64,000 nucleotides of DNA from Streptomyces canus (GCF_001514145.1 NZ_KQ948657.1:592323-656322); one strand, 5' to 3'; positions 9,814-19,714 are shown, counted from the first letter of the stretch. The notes: a model not told the origin generated them from the sequence alone. Program-made: numbers and translations.

Positions 9814-11418
9814 TCAGTCGGTGGGCGGGGGCTTCTCCGGGGATTCCTCCGGCGGTGCTTCCTCCGGCGGCGTGGACGCCTCCTTCAAGGCCGCCCAGCG
9901 GGTCTCGTGCGCCGGGTCGTCGTACCAGGGCGTCGCCGAAGGCACCGGCCCCGCCTGGGGCGCGGCGGGCAGGACGTCGTACGGCTCGTAGGTGTCCTGC
10001 TGGTTGCAGGTGTCGTCCTGCGGGCCGCTCGCCTCCACGGGGACGGCCGCAGGAGCGGTCCCGGGGACGGCCCCAGGGGCGGTCTCAGCCCCGCCTGTCG
10101 CCTTGCGCGGCGAGAGCCTGGGCACCGGCACCCACTGCCGCGGCCCGCCTCGCGAGCGGCCCCGCCAGGCCCGTACCGCCAACGCAACCGGAAGTCCCAC
10201 CCCCACGATCCAGCCCACCACTGCTCCGCCCACCTGCCACCACACCGGCCCGAGCCGGGCCAGCGTTCCCACCCCCAGCGGCCCGCCGGCCGGCACGGCC
10301 AGCGCGGCGACCGCCCCGGCGCACAGCACCGCCGCCCAGCACACCGCGCCCGCCGTCCGCCCCCGCGACCACCCCGCGGCCGAGGCCCGCCCCACGAACC
10401 ACCCCACCACCGCCCCGGCCACCAACGGGACGGCCCCCGCCGCCCAGTGCGCCGGCCCCCCGGGCCCCGCCTCCGGCACCGCGGCCAGCAGCGGGAACGA
10501 GGGCAGCGTCGGCGCAGGGTCCGAGGACAGTGGCCCCACCACATGCCCCGCACCGAGGACGAACCCGGGTCCGACGGCGTACCCCGCCGCCCACACGACG
10601 GCGTTCGGCACCAGTGTCAGACACAGCAGCAGGACGGCGAACCGTCCCGACCAGCCCTCCGTGAGGTGCAGAAAGGAGGCCCGCGTCGCCGCGCCGTGCG
10701 CCACCAGCGACACCCCCAGCAGCGCTGCCCCACCCCCGATGACCACGGAGATCCCGGCCCCCGCGGCGCGCGCCGCCACAGCGAGCCGGGCCCGGGCGTC
10801 CGCCCCGAGGACAAGCCGCCGCATCGCCGGGGGCAGCAGCACCAGCTCTCCGTCCACGGCGTCGGAGGGACGGCCGTACGCCGTCCAGACCCCCACGCCG
10901 GCCGCGCCCATGACGAGGACCGGCAGGCACACGCACGTCCACACCCAGGAAGGCCTCAGCGCCCCGCCGGACGCGTAGAGTGCGGCGGCCGCGGCGACCG
11001 GAAGGTACCCGAGCACGACCCCCGCCCATGCGGTCCGCCCGGAAGCCGCCGGCGACTCCTCGTCCTCCGAGGCCGCGTCCCGCGCCGCCCGGTGCACCAG
11101 CCACAACGGCAGCGCCGGCAACAGCAACGGGGTGACGCCCACGGGCGCCGGAACCCCGGAGAGCGTGTCCGTCCGGACCAGCTCGACCCCGTGCGCGAGC
11201 AGCCACAGCGCCGTGGCCACGTGCAGCGCGCCGCCCGGGCCGCTGTCGGGATACGGCGAGCTGATCCACAGCATGATCACGAGCACGGCGGACGAACCGA
11301 GCCCCAGCCCGGCGGCCACCGCACCGCCCAGGAGGCCGGCGGCCAAGCCGGGCGTTCGGTCGCGCAAGCGGGCGAGCAGGGGCGAGAACGAGGTTCGGCG
11401 AGCGGTCGTCTGGATCAC
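9814..11418 (-). CDS. Polytopic membrane protein, PerM-like / DUF6350
   Basis: A 534-aa integral membrane protein with about 10–12 hydrophobic segments (for example [20 protein letters not shown] near the N-terminus) and a hydrophilic, acidic and proline-rich tail from ~residue 440. The pattern fits the actinobacterial DUF6350 family, whose mycobacterial member PerM is linked to cell division. The assignment rests on overall pattern and genomic place. The GTG start at 11418 is preferred because earlier in-frame starts would run into the divergent sigma-like gene and add a hydrophilic, non-family leader. Confidence 0.75.
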   Translation of the reverse strand: MIQTTARRTSFSPLLARLRDRTPGLAAGLLGGAVAAGLGLGSSAVLVIMLWISSPYPDSGPGGALHVATALWLLAHGVELVRTDTLSGVPAPVGVTPLLLPALPLWLVHRAARDAASEDEESPAASGRTAWAGVVLGYLPVAAAAALYASGGALRPSWVWTCVCLPVLVMGAAGVGVWTAYGRPSDAVDGELVLLPPAMRRLVLGADARARLAVAARAAGAGISVVIGGGAALLGVSLVAHGAATRASFLHLTEGWSGRFAVLLLCLTLVPNAVVWAAGYAVGPGFVLGAGHVVGPLSSDPAPTLPSFPLLAAVPEAGPGGPAHWAAGAVPLVAGAVVGWFVGRASAAGWSRGRTAGAVCWAAVLCAGAVAALAVPAGGPLGVGTLARLGPVWWQVGGAVVGWIVGVGLPVALAVRAWRGRSRGGPRQWVPVPRLSPRKATGGAETAPGAVPGTAPAAVPVEASGPQDDTCNQQDTYEPYDVLPAAPQAGPVPSATPWYDDPAHETRWAALKEASTPPEEAPPEESPEKPPPTD

Positions 11419-11486
11419 GCCGCCATGCTCCCAACGACACGCGCTTTCCCGTCGTAACAGGCGAACCTCCGATGTGTCGCTCAATA

Positions 11487-11512
11487 TACATCTATGTACT
11501 TTTTCGTACGAA
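11487..11512. promoter_or_regulatory. AT-rich palindromic promoter segment
   Basis: A short AT-rich island in a very GC-rich intergenic region, holding two adjacent palindromes: TACAT-CT-ATGTA (11487–11498) and TTCGTACGAA (11503–11512). The second ends 10 bp before the GTG of the sigma-like gene. The segment is probably the promoter/operator region of the divergent pair. The CGTACGAA half also occurs in the purN palindrome. Confidence 0.4.
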
Positions 11513-11522
11513 GGGGCGCCTT

Positions 11523-12362
11523 GTGACGGTTCCTCAGCAGGAGCACGAGGAGCTCCCTGCCACCCCCCTGACACCCGCTCAGGCCTTCGACGCGCTGTAC
11601 GCGTTCTGCGCCCCCGCGCTCGTCCGGCAGGCGTACCTGCTCACCGGCCGCCGTGAGCTGGCCCGCGAGTCGGTCGAGCGGGCCTTCCAACTCGCCTGGC
11701 AGCGCTGGCCCGAGGTGGCGGTGGACCGGGACCCGGCGGGCTGGGTACGGATCATGACGTACGAGTACGCCCTCTCTCCCTGGCACCGTTTCCGCCCCCG
11801 CCACCGCAGCCCCGAGGAACCCGTCGCCGACCCGTCCGACCGCGCGCTGATGGCCGTCCTCATGGAACTCCCGCCGTCACAGCGGCGCACCCTCCTGCTG
11901 TACGACGGTGTGGGCCTCGATCTCCCGGAGACGGCGGCGGAGACGGAGGCGAGCACCCCGGCGACGGCGAACCGGCTGATGAACGCGCGCGCGGCGATCG
12001 CGGCACGGCTTCCCGACCTGGCCGACCCGTCCGACCTGCACGACCGCCTGGTCTCGCTGGCCTCCAGGGAGCGGTTGCGTGCCGCGCAGCCGCCCGCGGT
12101 GAGGATCGGGAGTGAGCGCCTGGCACGCTTGTGGACCAGGGCCGCGATCGCGTTCACGGTGGCGCTGATCGGCACGACGGCGCTCACGATCCGGACGGCT
12201 CCGACGCATTACGAGCCGCCGATCGCGCCGGGGTCGGAGGTGCAGGGGGTGCCGGCGCCGGTGGCGCCGGGGGCACTGTCGCAGGCGGAGACGAAACTGC
12301 GGAAGAAGCTGCGGGAGGAGACGGCGAGCGGTCCGGAGAGGCTGGTACCGGTCGATCGTTGA
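11523..12362 (+). CDS. Sigma-70-like protein with C-terminal membrane segment
   Basis: A 279-aa protein. Residues ~18–85 resemble ECF sigma region 2 ([20 protein letters not shown] and [11 protein letters not shown]). Residues ~110–165 resemble region 4 ([20 protein letters not shown], then a weak helix-turn-helix). A hydrophobic stretch at ~207–227 ([18 protein letters not shown]) looks like a membrane anchor, followed by a charged tail with KLRKKLREE. Sigma factors normally have no such anchor, so this may be a degenerate or membrane-tethered sigma relative rather than a working polymerase subunit. The GTG at 11523 follows AAGGGG. Confidence 0.7.
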   Translation: MTVPQQEHEELPATPLTPAQAFDALYAFCAPALVRQAYLLTGRRELARESVERAFQLAWQRWPEVAVDRDPAGWVRIMTYEYALSPWHRFRPRHRSPEEPVADPSDRALMAVLMELPPSQRRTLLLYDGVGLDLPETAAETEASTPATANRLMNARAAIAARLPDLADPSDLHDRLVSLASRERLRAAQPPAVRIGSERLARLWTRAAIAFTVALIGTTALTIRTAPTHYEPPIAPGSEVQGVPAPVAPGALSQAETKLRKKLREETASGPERLVPVDR

Positions 12363-12415
12363 CTGCGGGGGGCCGGTCGCGCCCGACAACCGGACCGGCA
12401 CCCCCGTGACGCGCC

Positions 12416-12450
12416 GATGGGCCCGCTCCAACCCACGGAGCGAGCCCATC
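12416..12450. terminator. Bidirectional hairpin between the sigma-like gene and sucD
   Basis: A 14-bp stem with one G·T-type mismatch (12416–12429 with 12437–12450) and a 7-nt loop, lying between two convergent genes. Confidence 0.75.
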
Positions 12451-12472
12451 AGACGTGCAGCTGAATACCTGT

Positions 12473-13357
12473 TCAGCCGGCCAGGATCTCCCGCGCCAGC
12501 TTCGCCGTCTCGGTCGGCGTCTTGCCGACCTTGACGCCGGCGGCCTCGAGGGCCTCCTTCTTCGCGGCGGCCGTGCCGGAGGAGCCGGAGACGATGGCGC
12601 CGGCGTGGCCCATGGTCTTGCCCTCGGGCGCGGTGAAGCCCGCGACGTAGCCGACGACCGGCTTCTTCACGTTCTCCGCGATGAACGCGGCCGCACGCTC
12701 CTCGGCGTCGCCACCGATCTCACCGATCATGACGATCAGGTCGGTGTCGGGGTCGGCCTCGAACGCGGCGAGCGCGTCGATGTGCGTCGTACCGATGATC
12801 GGGTCGCCACCGATGCCGACGGCGGAGGAGAAGCCGATGTCCCGCAGCTCGTACATCATCTGGTACGTCAGCGTGCCGGACTTCGAGACCAGGCCGATGC
12901 GGCCCGGCTTGGTGATGTCGCCCGGGATGATGCCGGCGTTCGACTGGCCCGGCGTGATGAGACCGGGGCAGTTCGGGCCGATGATCCGGGTCTTGTTGCC
13001 CTGGGACACGGCGTACGCGTAGAACGCGGCCGAGTCGTGGACCGCGATGCCCTCGGTGATGACGACCGCGAGGGGGATCTCCGCGTCGATCGCCTCGACG
13101 ACGGCGGCCTTGGCGAAGGCCGGCGGCACGAAGAGGACGGACACGTTGGCGCCCGTCTTCTCGATCGCCTCGGCGACCGTGCCGAAGACCGGGATCTCGT
13201 TGCCGTCGATGTCGACGGACGTGCCCGCCTTACGGGGGTTCACGCCACCGACGATGTTGGTGCCGTCGGCCAGCATGAGCTTGGTGTGCTTCATGCCCGT
13301 GGCACCGGTCATGCCCTGGACGATGACCTTGCTGTCCTTGTTGAGGAAGATAGCCAT
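12473..13357 (-). CDS. sucD: Succinyl-CoA ligase (ADP-forming) alpha subunit
   Basis: TCA-cycle enzyme subunit that binds CoA and carries the phosphohistidine intermediate in succinyl-CoA + NDP + Pi to succinate + NTP. At 294 aa it has the usual length. The N-terminus has the CoA-binding start [15 protein letters not shown], then [13 protein letters not shown] in the middle, and the active-site His in [18 protein letters not shown]. It lies 21 bp downstream of sucC in the same operon. Identification is secure. Confidence 0.98.
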   Translation of the reverse strand: MAIFLNKDSKVIVQGMTGATGMKHTKLMLADGTNIVGGVNPRKAGTSVDIDGNEIPVFGTVAEAIEKTGANVSVLFVPPAFAKAAVVEAIDAEIPLAVVITEGIAVHDSAAFYAYAVSQGNKTRIIGPNCPGLITPGQSNAGIIPGDITKPGRIGLVSKSGTLTYQMMYELRDIGFSSAVGIGGDPIIGTTHIDALAAFEADPDTDLIVMIGEIGGDAEERAAAFIAENVKKPVVGYVAGFTAPEGKTMGHAGAIVSGSSGTAAAKKEALEAAGVKVGKTPTETAKLAREILAG

Positions 13358-13378
13358 GGCTGTATCTGTCCCTCTTCC

Positions 13379-14557
13379 TTACTTCGCAGCCGCGAGCTCG
13401 GCGGCCTTGTCGGCCGCGCCGTCCATGGTGTCCACGCGCTGGACCAGCGGGTGGTTGGCGTCGGAGAGGATCTTGCGACCCAGCTCGGCGTTGTTGCCGT
13501 CGAGGCGGACGACGAGGGGCTTGGTGACTTCCTCACCCTTGTCCGCGAGCAGCTGCAGCGCCTGCACGATGCCGTTGGCGACCTCGTCGCACGCGGTGAT
13601 GCCGCCGAAGACGTTGACGAAGACCGACTTGACGTCGGGGTCGCCCAGGATGATCTCCAGGCCGTTCGCCATCACGGCCGCGGACGCGCCGCCGCCGATG
13701 TCGAGGAAGTTGGCGGGCTTGACGCCACCGTGCGCCTCACCGGCGTACGCGACGACGTCCAGGGTGCTCATGACGAGACCCGCGCCGTTGCCGATGATGC
13801 CGACCTCGCCGTCGAGCTTGACGTAGTTGAGGTTCTTCTCCTTGGCGGCGGCCTCGAGCGGGTTGGCCGCGTCCTTGTCCTGGAGGGCCTCGTGTCCCGG
13901 CTGACGGAACTCGGCGTTCTCGTCGAGGGAGACCTTGCCGTCCAGGGCGATGACGTCACCGGAGGCGACCTTGGCCAGAGGGTTGACCTCGACGAGGAGG
14001 GCGTCCTCCTCGATGAAGGTCTTCCACAGGGTGACCAGGACGTTCTCGACCTTGTCGGCGACCTCGGCCGGGAAGTTCGCGGCCTGGACGATCTGGCGGG
14101 CGACCTCGGGGGTCACGCCCACGTTGGCGTCGATCGGCGTCTTGGCGACGGCCTCGGGGCGGGTCTCCGCCACCTCCTCGATCTCCATGCCGCCCTCGAC
14201 GGACGCGATGGAGAGGAAGGTGCGGTTGGCACGGTCGAGGAGGAAGGAGACGTAGTACTCCTCCACGATCTCCGGAGCCGTCTCGGCGATCATCACCTTG
14301 TGGACCGTGTGGCCCTTGATGTCCATGCCGAGGATGTTGGTCGCGTGCTCTACCGCCTCGTCGGCGGAGGCGGCGAGCTTGACGCCGCCGGCCTTGCCAC
14401 GGCCGCCGACCTTCACCTGGGCCTTGACGACGGACTTGCCACCGAGGCGCTCGGTGGCTGCGCGGGCCGCCTCAGGCGTGTCGATGACTTCACCGGCCAG
14501 CACCGGTACATCGTGCTTGGCGAAGAGGTCCCTCGCCTGGTACTCGAACAGGTCCAC
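13379..14557 (-). CDS. sucC: Succinyl-CoA ligase (ADP-forming) beta subunit
   Basis: ATP-grasp subunit that binds nucleotide and pairs with SucD. At 392 aa it has the usual length. It begins [12 protein letters not shown], as in the family, with [19 protein letters not shown] in the ATP-grasp region, [22 protein letters not shown] and the C-terminal [16 protein letters not shown] segment. It is the first gene of the sucC–sucD operon. Confidence 0.98.
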   Translation of the reverse strand: MDLFEYQARDLFAKHDVPVLAGEVIDTPEAARAATERLGGKSVVKAQVKVGGRGKAGGVKLAASADEAVEHATNILGMDIKGHTVHKVMIAETAPEIVEEYYVSFLLDRANRTFLSIASVEGGMEIEEVAETRPEAVAKTPIDANVGVTPEVARQIVQAANFPAEVADKVENVLVTLWKTFIEEDALLVEVNPLAKVASGDVIALDGKVSLDENAEFRQPGHEALQDKDAANPLEAAAKEKNLNYVKLDGEVGIIGNGAGLVMSTLDVVAYAGEAHGGVKPANFLDIGGGASAAVMANGLEIILGDPDVKSVFVNVFGGITACDEVANGIVQALQLLADKGEEVTKPLVVRLDGNNAELGRKILSDANHPLVQRVDTMDGAADKAAELAAAK

Positions 14558-14827
14558 GCGCTTCCGTCCCTATCAGTGATCTCGCGGTTCGTTGTCTGCG
14601 TGGGCGTGCCGCGAGGGCAACGTGACGTCCGACCGTGTCTGTCACAAGGGAGGCGCACACGGTGTCCGAGCGCGCGGCATGTCCGTCTCGCAGGTTATCG
14701 CTGCTTGCGGGAGGCCCCTAAATCGAGGGTCACACCTGAGCGGTGATACCTGTCACATGATGCCGCGCTCACTGGCACGGCGTGCCGTGTGTGAGGGCGC
14801 CGGGGCGCTTCCACCAGGCACGGGGAA

Positions 14828-14863
14828 GGGCCTCACCGGGTTGGGGTCGACCCGGTGAGGCCC
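14828..14863. terminator. Perfect hairpin in the sucC upstream intergenic region
   Basis: A 14-bp perfect stem (14828–14841 with 14850–14863) and an 8-nt loop. The 458-bp gap between sucC and the secreted-protein gene contains this hairpin, a second candidate at 14934–14995 and no credible gene. The sucCD promoter should lie at about 14560–14780. Confidence 0.65.
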
Positions 14864-14933
14864 CGTGTGCGGCCCCTTCTGCAAGGGGCCCGGGCGGTCG
14901 ATCCCCACCCCAATGGGGACCGCTTCGCCCCGC

Positions 14934-14995
14934 CCGTGAGGTTCCGGCAGGACAGACCGACGGCTTTCGGCCGTCCGGGGCCCGTCACCTCACGG
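14934..14995 (-). terminator. Candidate terminator of the secreted repeat protein gene
   Basis: A branched fold 21 bp after the minus-strand stop: outer 9-bp arms 14934–14942 and 14987–14995, with an inner 6-bp hairpin 14959–14975. It is weaker evidence than a simple stem but is well placed. Confidence 0.45.
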
Positions 14996-15015
14996 AGCCA
15001 TTCGGCGGGTGACGG

Positions 15016-16824
15016 TCAGGCGCGGTATGGGATGTCCTGCGCGTAACCCGGCGTGAGGGACTCGGCCACACCCTGGACACCCGTGACGGCGTGCCCCGCG
15101 AGCGGTCCGGCGGTGTCCTGGACGGTCCCGGTCAGGTCCCCGGCGAAGGGGCCGACCTGCCCGACGACGGGAGCGGCCTCGCCGACGACGCCGTACGCGA
15201 AGGGCGTGACGTCGCCCGTGATGCCGTACGCCAGCGTCGTGGCACTGTCGGCGACCGGCTCGACCGTCCGGGTCACGGTGTCGACGACGGGCTGGACGGC
15301 CCCGGCGACACCGTGCGCGAAGGCCGGGACCTCACCCGTGACGCCGTACGCCAGGTCGGTGGTGTGCCCGGCGACGCCGTACGCGAGCGGCGCGACGTCA
15401 CCGACGACTCCGGTCGCGAACGGGGGGACGTCCTCCAGGACGCCGTACGCCAGCGCGGTCGCGTCCGCGACGGCCTGCCCGGCGACCGGCACCACGCCGT
15501 GCACGGCGGTGTTCGCGACCGGCGGCAGGACGGCGTCGGTGGTGTCGTGGGCGACCTGCCCGACGAGGCCGGTGGCGTAGGGCGGCACGTCGGCGACGAC
15601 TCCGTCGACGACCGGGAGCACGCCGGCGACCGTGCCGGTGGCGTACACGGCCACGCCGTGCTGGATCCCCGCGACTCCGGCGACCGCGCCGCCCGCGAAC
15701 GGGGACACGTCCCCGACGACTCCGTACGCCAGCGCGGTCGCGGCACCCACGGCGTGCCCGGCGGTCTGCGCGACCCCGCCCACCGCGCCGGTGGCGATCG
15801 GAGGCACCCCGCCCACGGTCCGCCCGACGGCGGGTACCACGCCTTCGGCAATCGGCACGACGCCGTCCACCGCCTGCGCGGCGACCGGCACGACACCGTC
15901 CACGGCGGCGGTCACGACGGGCGGCACGACCGCGGCGGCCGTCCGGTCGACGACGGGGGTGACGGTCCCGGGGAGGCCCGCGACGGTGCCGAGAGCCTGC
16001 CGACGGACGCCGTTCACCGTGCCCGTGATGTGGCTCGGGACGGAGGAGACCGTGGCCTCGGCGGTGGCCGTCACGGCGGCGGTCTCGGCCCCGGCCGTGG
16101 CGGAGACGCCGGCGATCCGGCCCTGTGCTCCGGCGAGCGTGGTGTGCGCAGTGCCGGTCGCGCCCGCGACGGTGCGCTGCTTGTTCGTCCGTACGACGCC
16201 GTCGATGCCCTGCGCCTGAGAACGGGCCGCCGACTGGACGCCCTGCAGCTTCGTCTGGGCGCCGGCCAGGGCCTGCTCCACCTCGGGGGCGAAGGCCGAG
16301 AGGGGGCCGAAGAGGTAGTCGACGTCGTGCTGGGGAGCGGTGGGTGTGTTCGGCGCGGTGGGCGCGGCGACGTCGGACGCCTTGACGGCGGCGGCCTGCG
16401 CGGCGTTGGCCTTCGCCTCGGCCTGCGCGGCCCGGGCCGCCTTCGCGCCCTGGATGGCCGCGGCGCCCTTCACCTTGGACGCCTTGGCCTCGGCGACCTG
16501 GGACACCTGCGGGACCGTGACCTTGGTGTCTGCGTGACGACGAGCCTGCTCGGTGGTGTCGGCGGTCGCCTTCTGCGCGGTGCCGGTGATGTCGGCGACG
16601 GTGGTGGTGACGTCGGAGACGACGCCGTCGACCGTGCCGTCGAGGGTGTCGGCGACGGTGGTGTTCGTGTCGGACACGGTGTTGGACGCGGTGTCCGTCG
16701 CCGGGTCCGTCGCGGAGAGGGAGGCGGCCGGGAGCTCGTCCGCGCTGGCCACGGCGGAACCGAGTGCCCACGCGCCGGTGACACCGGCGGCTATGACGAT
16801 GGAACGGCGGATGTTCTTGTTCAT
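15016..16824 (-). CDS. Large secreted Ala/Val/Gly-rich repeat protein
   Basis: A 602-aa protein with a signal peptide (MNKNIRRSIVIAAGV, cleavage near ASA-DEL). The mature part is almost entirely Ala, Val, Gly, Thr and Pro. Residues ~60–160 are helix-prone and Ala-rich. From ~290 onward it is built from degenerate ~15–25-residue units around VVPVA, LAYGVxGDVxPFA and GVVG (LAYGV/I occurs five times). There is no LPXTG/LAXTG motif and no Cys in the mature part. It could be a fibrous or surface-coating wall protein; no enzyme fold is visible. The neighbour at 17001 is also secreted and of similar style. Confidence 0.75.
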   Translation of the reverse strand: MNKNIRRSIVIAAGVTGAWALGSAVASADELPAASLSATDPATDTASNTVSDTNTTVADTLDGTVDGVVSDVTTTVADITGTAQKATADTTEQARRHADTKVTVPQVSQVAEAKASKVKGAAAIQGAKAARAAQAEAKANAAQAAAVKASDVAAPTAPNTPTAPQHDVDYLFGPLSAFAPEVEQALAGAQTKLQGVQSAARSQAQGIDGVVRTNKQRTVAGATGTAHTTLAGAQGRIAGVSATAGAETAAVTATAEATVSSVPSHITGTVNGVRRQALGTVAGLPGTVTPVVDRTAAAVVPPVVTAAVDGVVPVAAQAVDGVVPIAEGVVPAVGRTVGGVPPIATGAVGGVAQTAGHAVGAATALAYGVVGDVSPFAGGAVAGVAGIQHGVAVYATGTVAGVLPVVDGVVADVPPYATGLVGQVAHDTTDAVLPPVANTAVHGVVPVAGQAVADATALAYGVLEDVPPFATGVVGDVAPLAYGVAGHTTDLAYGVTGEVPAFAHGVAGAVQPVVDTVTRTVEPVADSATTLAYGITGDVTPFAYGVVGEAAPVVGQVGPFAGDLTGTVQDTAGPLAGHAVTGVQGVAESLTPGYAQDIPYRA

Positions 16825-17000
16825 GAGTGCGTCAGATCCCTGGATCTTGGGGGTGCCTGGGGAGGCATGGGGACATCCGGAGCCACGAGGCTCCAGGGGG
16901 ATCCGTCCGGAGATCTGAGGAGATCTGGGGGGTGTCCGAACGGCTGGGGCAGACCTGTTCCGCCCCCGCGCGGCAGGTCAGCGGCGGGGGAGGGCCTGCC

Positions 17001-17969
17001 CTAGCCGGGGAAGACGGGGATGTCCCGGTGCCTGTCCCGGGTCCCGGCCGCGTCAACGCTCGCGGCGGCACCGGGCACGAGCCGCAGCGGCGCCCGGTTC
17101 TCGAGGGTGACGGCATGCGCGTCGCCGTGTCGCGACGAGCCGTTGTCCACTGCCGACTTGCCGCCCAGGGCTCCGCCCTGGTGGTCGGACGGCGCCTGGT
17201 GCGCGGGCGCGTGGGCGGTGGAGGTGGTGGTGCGGTGGGCGGAGGGGTGCGCGGCGGCCTCGGTCACGGTGCCGTGACCGGCGAACCGCGGCCCGTAGAC
17301 GGCGTCGCCGCCCGCAAAGGCCTTGTCGTCGGTCGGCTTCGCCGCCGCGTGATCACCGGGCTGAGGCTGCGGCGCCGAGGTGACCGGCGCGGGCAGAGTG
17401 CTGCCCGGGATCCCGGGCAGGCCCGGCACCGTCGGGAGACCCGGCACTGTGGGCAGGGTCGGCCACGACGGGGACTCCGGGAACGACGGCAGCGCCGGCC
17501 ACCCCGGCGGGGTGGACCCCGCCGGCGTCCCGACCGTCTCGGTCAACCCCGTGGTCACCGTCTCGACCAGATCACCGACGGGTCGCACGACACCGTCGGT
17601 CACCACCCCGACGACATCCTCGGTCACCGGACGGAGAACCTTGTCGTCCTCGGCCTGGTGGGTGAGGGCATCGGTGAGCGAGCCGCCGGGCTTGGGGGCA
17701 ACCGGCTGGGGAGAGCTGCCCTTTGCCGTGTCCGTGGACGTGGGTGTGACGGTGTCCTTGGTCATCGGCTCGGCGGGCGGTTTCACCAGCTGACCGACCG
17801 CCTTCCCCGGCAACGCCCCGATCCCGTCGGCCGCATGTGCCTGCTCCCCGCAGAGGAAACCGAGCACGAACAACCCACCCACCAGCAGCCCCACTTGCAG
17901 CGCACGCCGCCCGACCGCCGCGCGCAGCACGCGCACCGCGGCACCGGGAAAGGCTGCTGACCAGGTCAA
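17001..17969 (-). CDS. Secreted Pro-rich protein of unknown function
   Basis: Called as 322 aa from a TTG at 17969, which has GGAAGGA 11 nt upstream. A GTG inside the next ~20 codons is a possible shorter start, so the start is uncertain. An N-terminal hydrophobic stretch (LQVGLLVGGLFVLGFLCG) ends in AHA-ADG, a signal peptidase site. The mature protein is Pro/Thr/Val-rich, with a block VTEDVVGVVTDGVVRPVGDL and a run of PxLPxVPGLP turns. It follows the same design as the large secreted protein downstream and is probably its functional companion in the envelope. Confidence 0.62.
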   Translation of the reverse strand: MTWSAAFPGAAVRVLRAAVGRRALQVGLLVGGLFVLGFLCGEQAHAADGIGALPGKAVGQLVKPPAEPMTKDTVTPTSTDTAKGSSPQPVAPKPGGSLTDALTHQAEDDKVLRPVTEDVVGVVTDGVVRPVGDLVETVTTGLTETVGTPAGSTPPGWPALPSFPESPSWPTLPTVPGLPTVPGLPGIPGSTLPAPVTSAPQPQPGDHAAAKPTDDKAFAGGDAVYGPRFAGHGTVTEAAAHPSAHRTTTSTAHAPAHQAPSDHQGGALGGKSAVDNGSSRHGDAHAVTLENRAPLRLVPGAAASVDAAGTRDRHRDIPVFPG

Positions 17970-18149
17970 GAGGGGACGGGTCCTTCCGTGCGAAACGGCG
18001 GGGAAGGGTGAAGACTGCGGAGGAGCCGATCCTTGCACGGGGTGCCCGAGGTCGCGCAAGTCCCCTGTTACCGATGCGTAGTCATGTCCGTTTTGGTGGG
18101 CGAAGCCGCAGGTCACCCGGTCGACAAATCACCAACGGGCGGCCCGGGT

Positions 18150-19538
18150 TCACACCGGGTCGGGCATCGGTATCGGCCGCTTCTCGATGGCCGCCGCCAT
18201 CACCTCCGGGAACAGGTCGGGGGTGCAGGCGAAGGCCGGTGCGCCGAGCGCGGCAAGCGCGGCCGCGTGCTCCCGGTCGTAGGCGGGCGCCCCTTCGTCC
18301 GACAGCGCGAGCAACGTCACGAACTGCACCCCGGACGCCTTCATCGCCGCGACCCGCTTGAGCATCTCGTGGCGTATGCCGCCCTCGTAGAGGTCGCTGA
18401 TCAGCACCATCACGGTCTCCGCGGGCCGGGTGATCTGCGACTGGCAGTACGCCAGGGCCCGGTTGATGTCCGTGCCGCCGCCGAGCTGGGTTCCGAACAG
18501 CACGTCCACCGGGTCGTCGAGCTGGTCGGTGAGGTCGACGACCGCGGTGTCGAAGACGACGAGCCGTGTGTCGATCGACCGCATGGAGGCCAGCACCGCC
18601 CCGAACACGGACGCGTAGACGACGGACGCCGCCATGGACCCCGACTGGTCGATGCAGAGGACGACCTCCTTCTTCACCGACCGGGAGGCCCGGCCGTATC
18701 CGATGAGCCGCTCCGGCACGATCGTCCGGTACTCGGGGAGGTAGTGCTTGAGGTTGGCCGAGATCGTGCGGTTCCAGTCGATGTCGTGGTGGCGCGGCCG
18801 GCTGATCCGGGCGCTGCGGTCGAGGGCACCGGTGAGCGTGGCCCGGGTGCGAGTGGCGAGCCGCTTCTCCAGGTCCTCGACGACCTTGCGCACGACGGCC
18901 CGTGCCGTCTCCTTCGTCGTCTCCGGCATCGCCTTGTTGAGCGACAGCAGAGTGCCGACCAGATGCACGTCGGCCTCCACCGCCTCCAGCATCTCCGGCT
19001 CGAGGAGCAGGGTGGACAACCCCAGCCGGTCGATGGCGTCCCGCTGCATGACCTGGACGACGGAGGAGGGGAAGTACGTCCGGATGTCCCCGAGCCACCG
19101 CGCCACGGACGGCGCCGAGGCCCCGAGCCCCGCCGAGCGGTCCTTCCCCGCCTGCCCCTTCCCGTCCCCCCTGCCGTAGAGCGCGGTCAACGCCCCGTCC
19201 ATCGCGGCATCCTGCCCACCGAGCGTGCACCCGGTCCCGTCGGCCGCGTCCCCGCCCAGCACCAGCCGCCAACGCCGCAGCCGCTCGTCTGCGGGGGCTG
19301 TGGAGGAGGCGGTGAGGGCAGCATTGACCGGAACCAGCGCCGAAACCGGGGCCGGGGACGCATCTTCCGCAGCATCCGTCGCCTGGTCGTCGGCCGCCTC
19401 CCGCACGGGATGTGTCGGTGGCTTTGCGGTCGGGGCCGACGCCGGGCCCCTGGTCGGATGCCGCGATGGATTCATCCGCGGGCTTCTGTCCGGATCCGTC
19501 GTCTCCGGCGTCGTCAGGTCGTTCGGCTCGGTCGTCAT
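18150..19538 (-). CDS. VWA domain protein of the MoxR/SWIM cluster
   Basis: A 462-aa cytosolic protein. The N-terminal ~90 residues are low-complexity. A helical region is centred on VARWLGDIRTYFPSSVVQVM and EPEMLEAVEADVHLVGTLL. The von Willebrand A domain lies at ~285–455 with an intact metal site: CIDQSGSM (DxSxS, ~294), the Thr in QLGGGTDIN and Asp in LISDLYEGG. VWA proteins commonly partner with MoxR-type AAA+ ATPases as metal-dependent adaptors. The ATG at 19538 overlaps the stop of a 59-codon ORF. This is the last gene of the minus-strand arm. It resembles the E. coli YehP role by family. Confidence 0.88.
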   Translation of the reverse strand: MTTEPNDLTTPETTDPDRSPRMNPSRHPTRGPASAPTAKPPTHPVREAADDQATDAAEDASPAPVSALVPVNAALTASSTAPADERLRRWRLVLGGDAADGTGCTLGGQDAAMDGALTALYGRGDGKGQAGKDRSAGLGASAPSVARWLGDIRTYFPSSVVQVMQRDAIDRLGLSTLLLEPEMLEAVEADVHLVGTLLSLNKAMPETTKETARAVVRKVVEDLEKRLATRTRATLTGALDRSARISRPRHHDIDWNRTISANLKHYLPEYRTIVPERLIGYGRASRSVKKEVVLCIDQSGSMAASVVYASVFGAVLASMRSIDTRLVVFDTAVVDLTDQLDDPVDVLFGTQLGGGTDINRALAYCQSQITRPAETVMVLISDLYEGGIRHEMLKRVAAMKASGVQFVTLLALSDEGAPAYDREHAAALAALGAPAFACTPDLFPEVMAAAIEKRPIPMPDPV

Positions 19539-19714
19539 CCCCGTGCTCCCGTCCGGAACCGGTCCCAGAGCGGGACCACGGCCACACTCGTCACCGGGCC
19601 GTGTTGCACCCGGGACCCGGCCCTGTGCCCGGGCGCATCTCCGCGCCCGCCCCCGACAGCGGTGGCTGTCCTGCCGCCCCCGTCTCCCGGAATCCGCGAT
19701 ACCTCGGTCGTCAT
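19535..19714 (-). CDS. Possible 59-aa linking ORF between DUF5682 and VWA genes
   Basis: The ATG at 19714 overlaps the stop of the DUF5682 gene (ATGA), and its own stop overlaps the ATG of the VWA gene (ATGA), so it would be coupled at both ends. The peptide begins MTTEVSRIPGDGGG and ends PLWDRFRTGARG. It matches nothing I recognise. The first bases (GGGATGACGACCGAG) are also those of the VWA gene start, so this may be a small duplication. It may also be just a spacer kept open by coupling. Confidence 0.4.
   Translation of the reverse strand: MTTEVSRIPGDGGGRTATAVGGGRGDAPGHRAGSRVQHGPVTSVAVVPLWDRFRTGARG

Noticed and set aside
12455..14746. 763-codon open frame antisense to sucD/sucC
   Set aside because: It lies wholly opposite two secure enzymes in a frame where GC bias removes stops; its composition (Val/Asp/Gly/Arg only) is typical of a shadow.
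16870..16935. GGAGCC-ACGA-GGCTCC hairpin and doubled AGATCT in the leader of the large secreted protein
   Set aside because: Short stems of this kind are common by chance at this GC content and match no riboswitch; I saw no ydaO motifs there.
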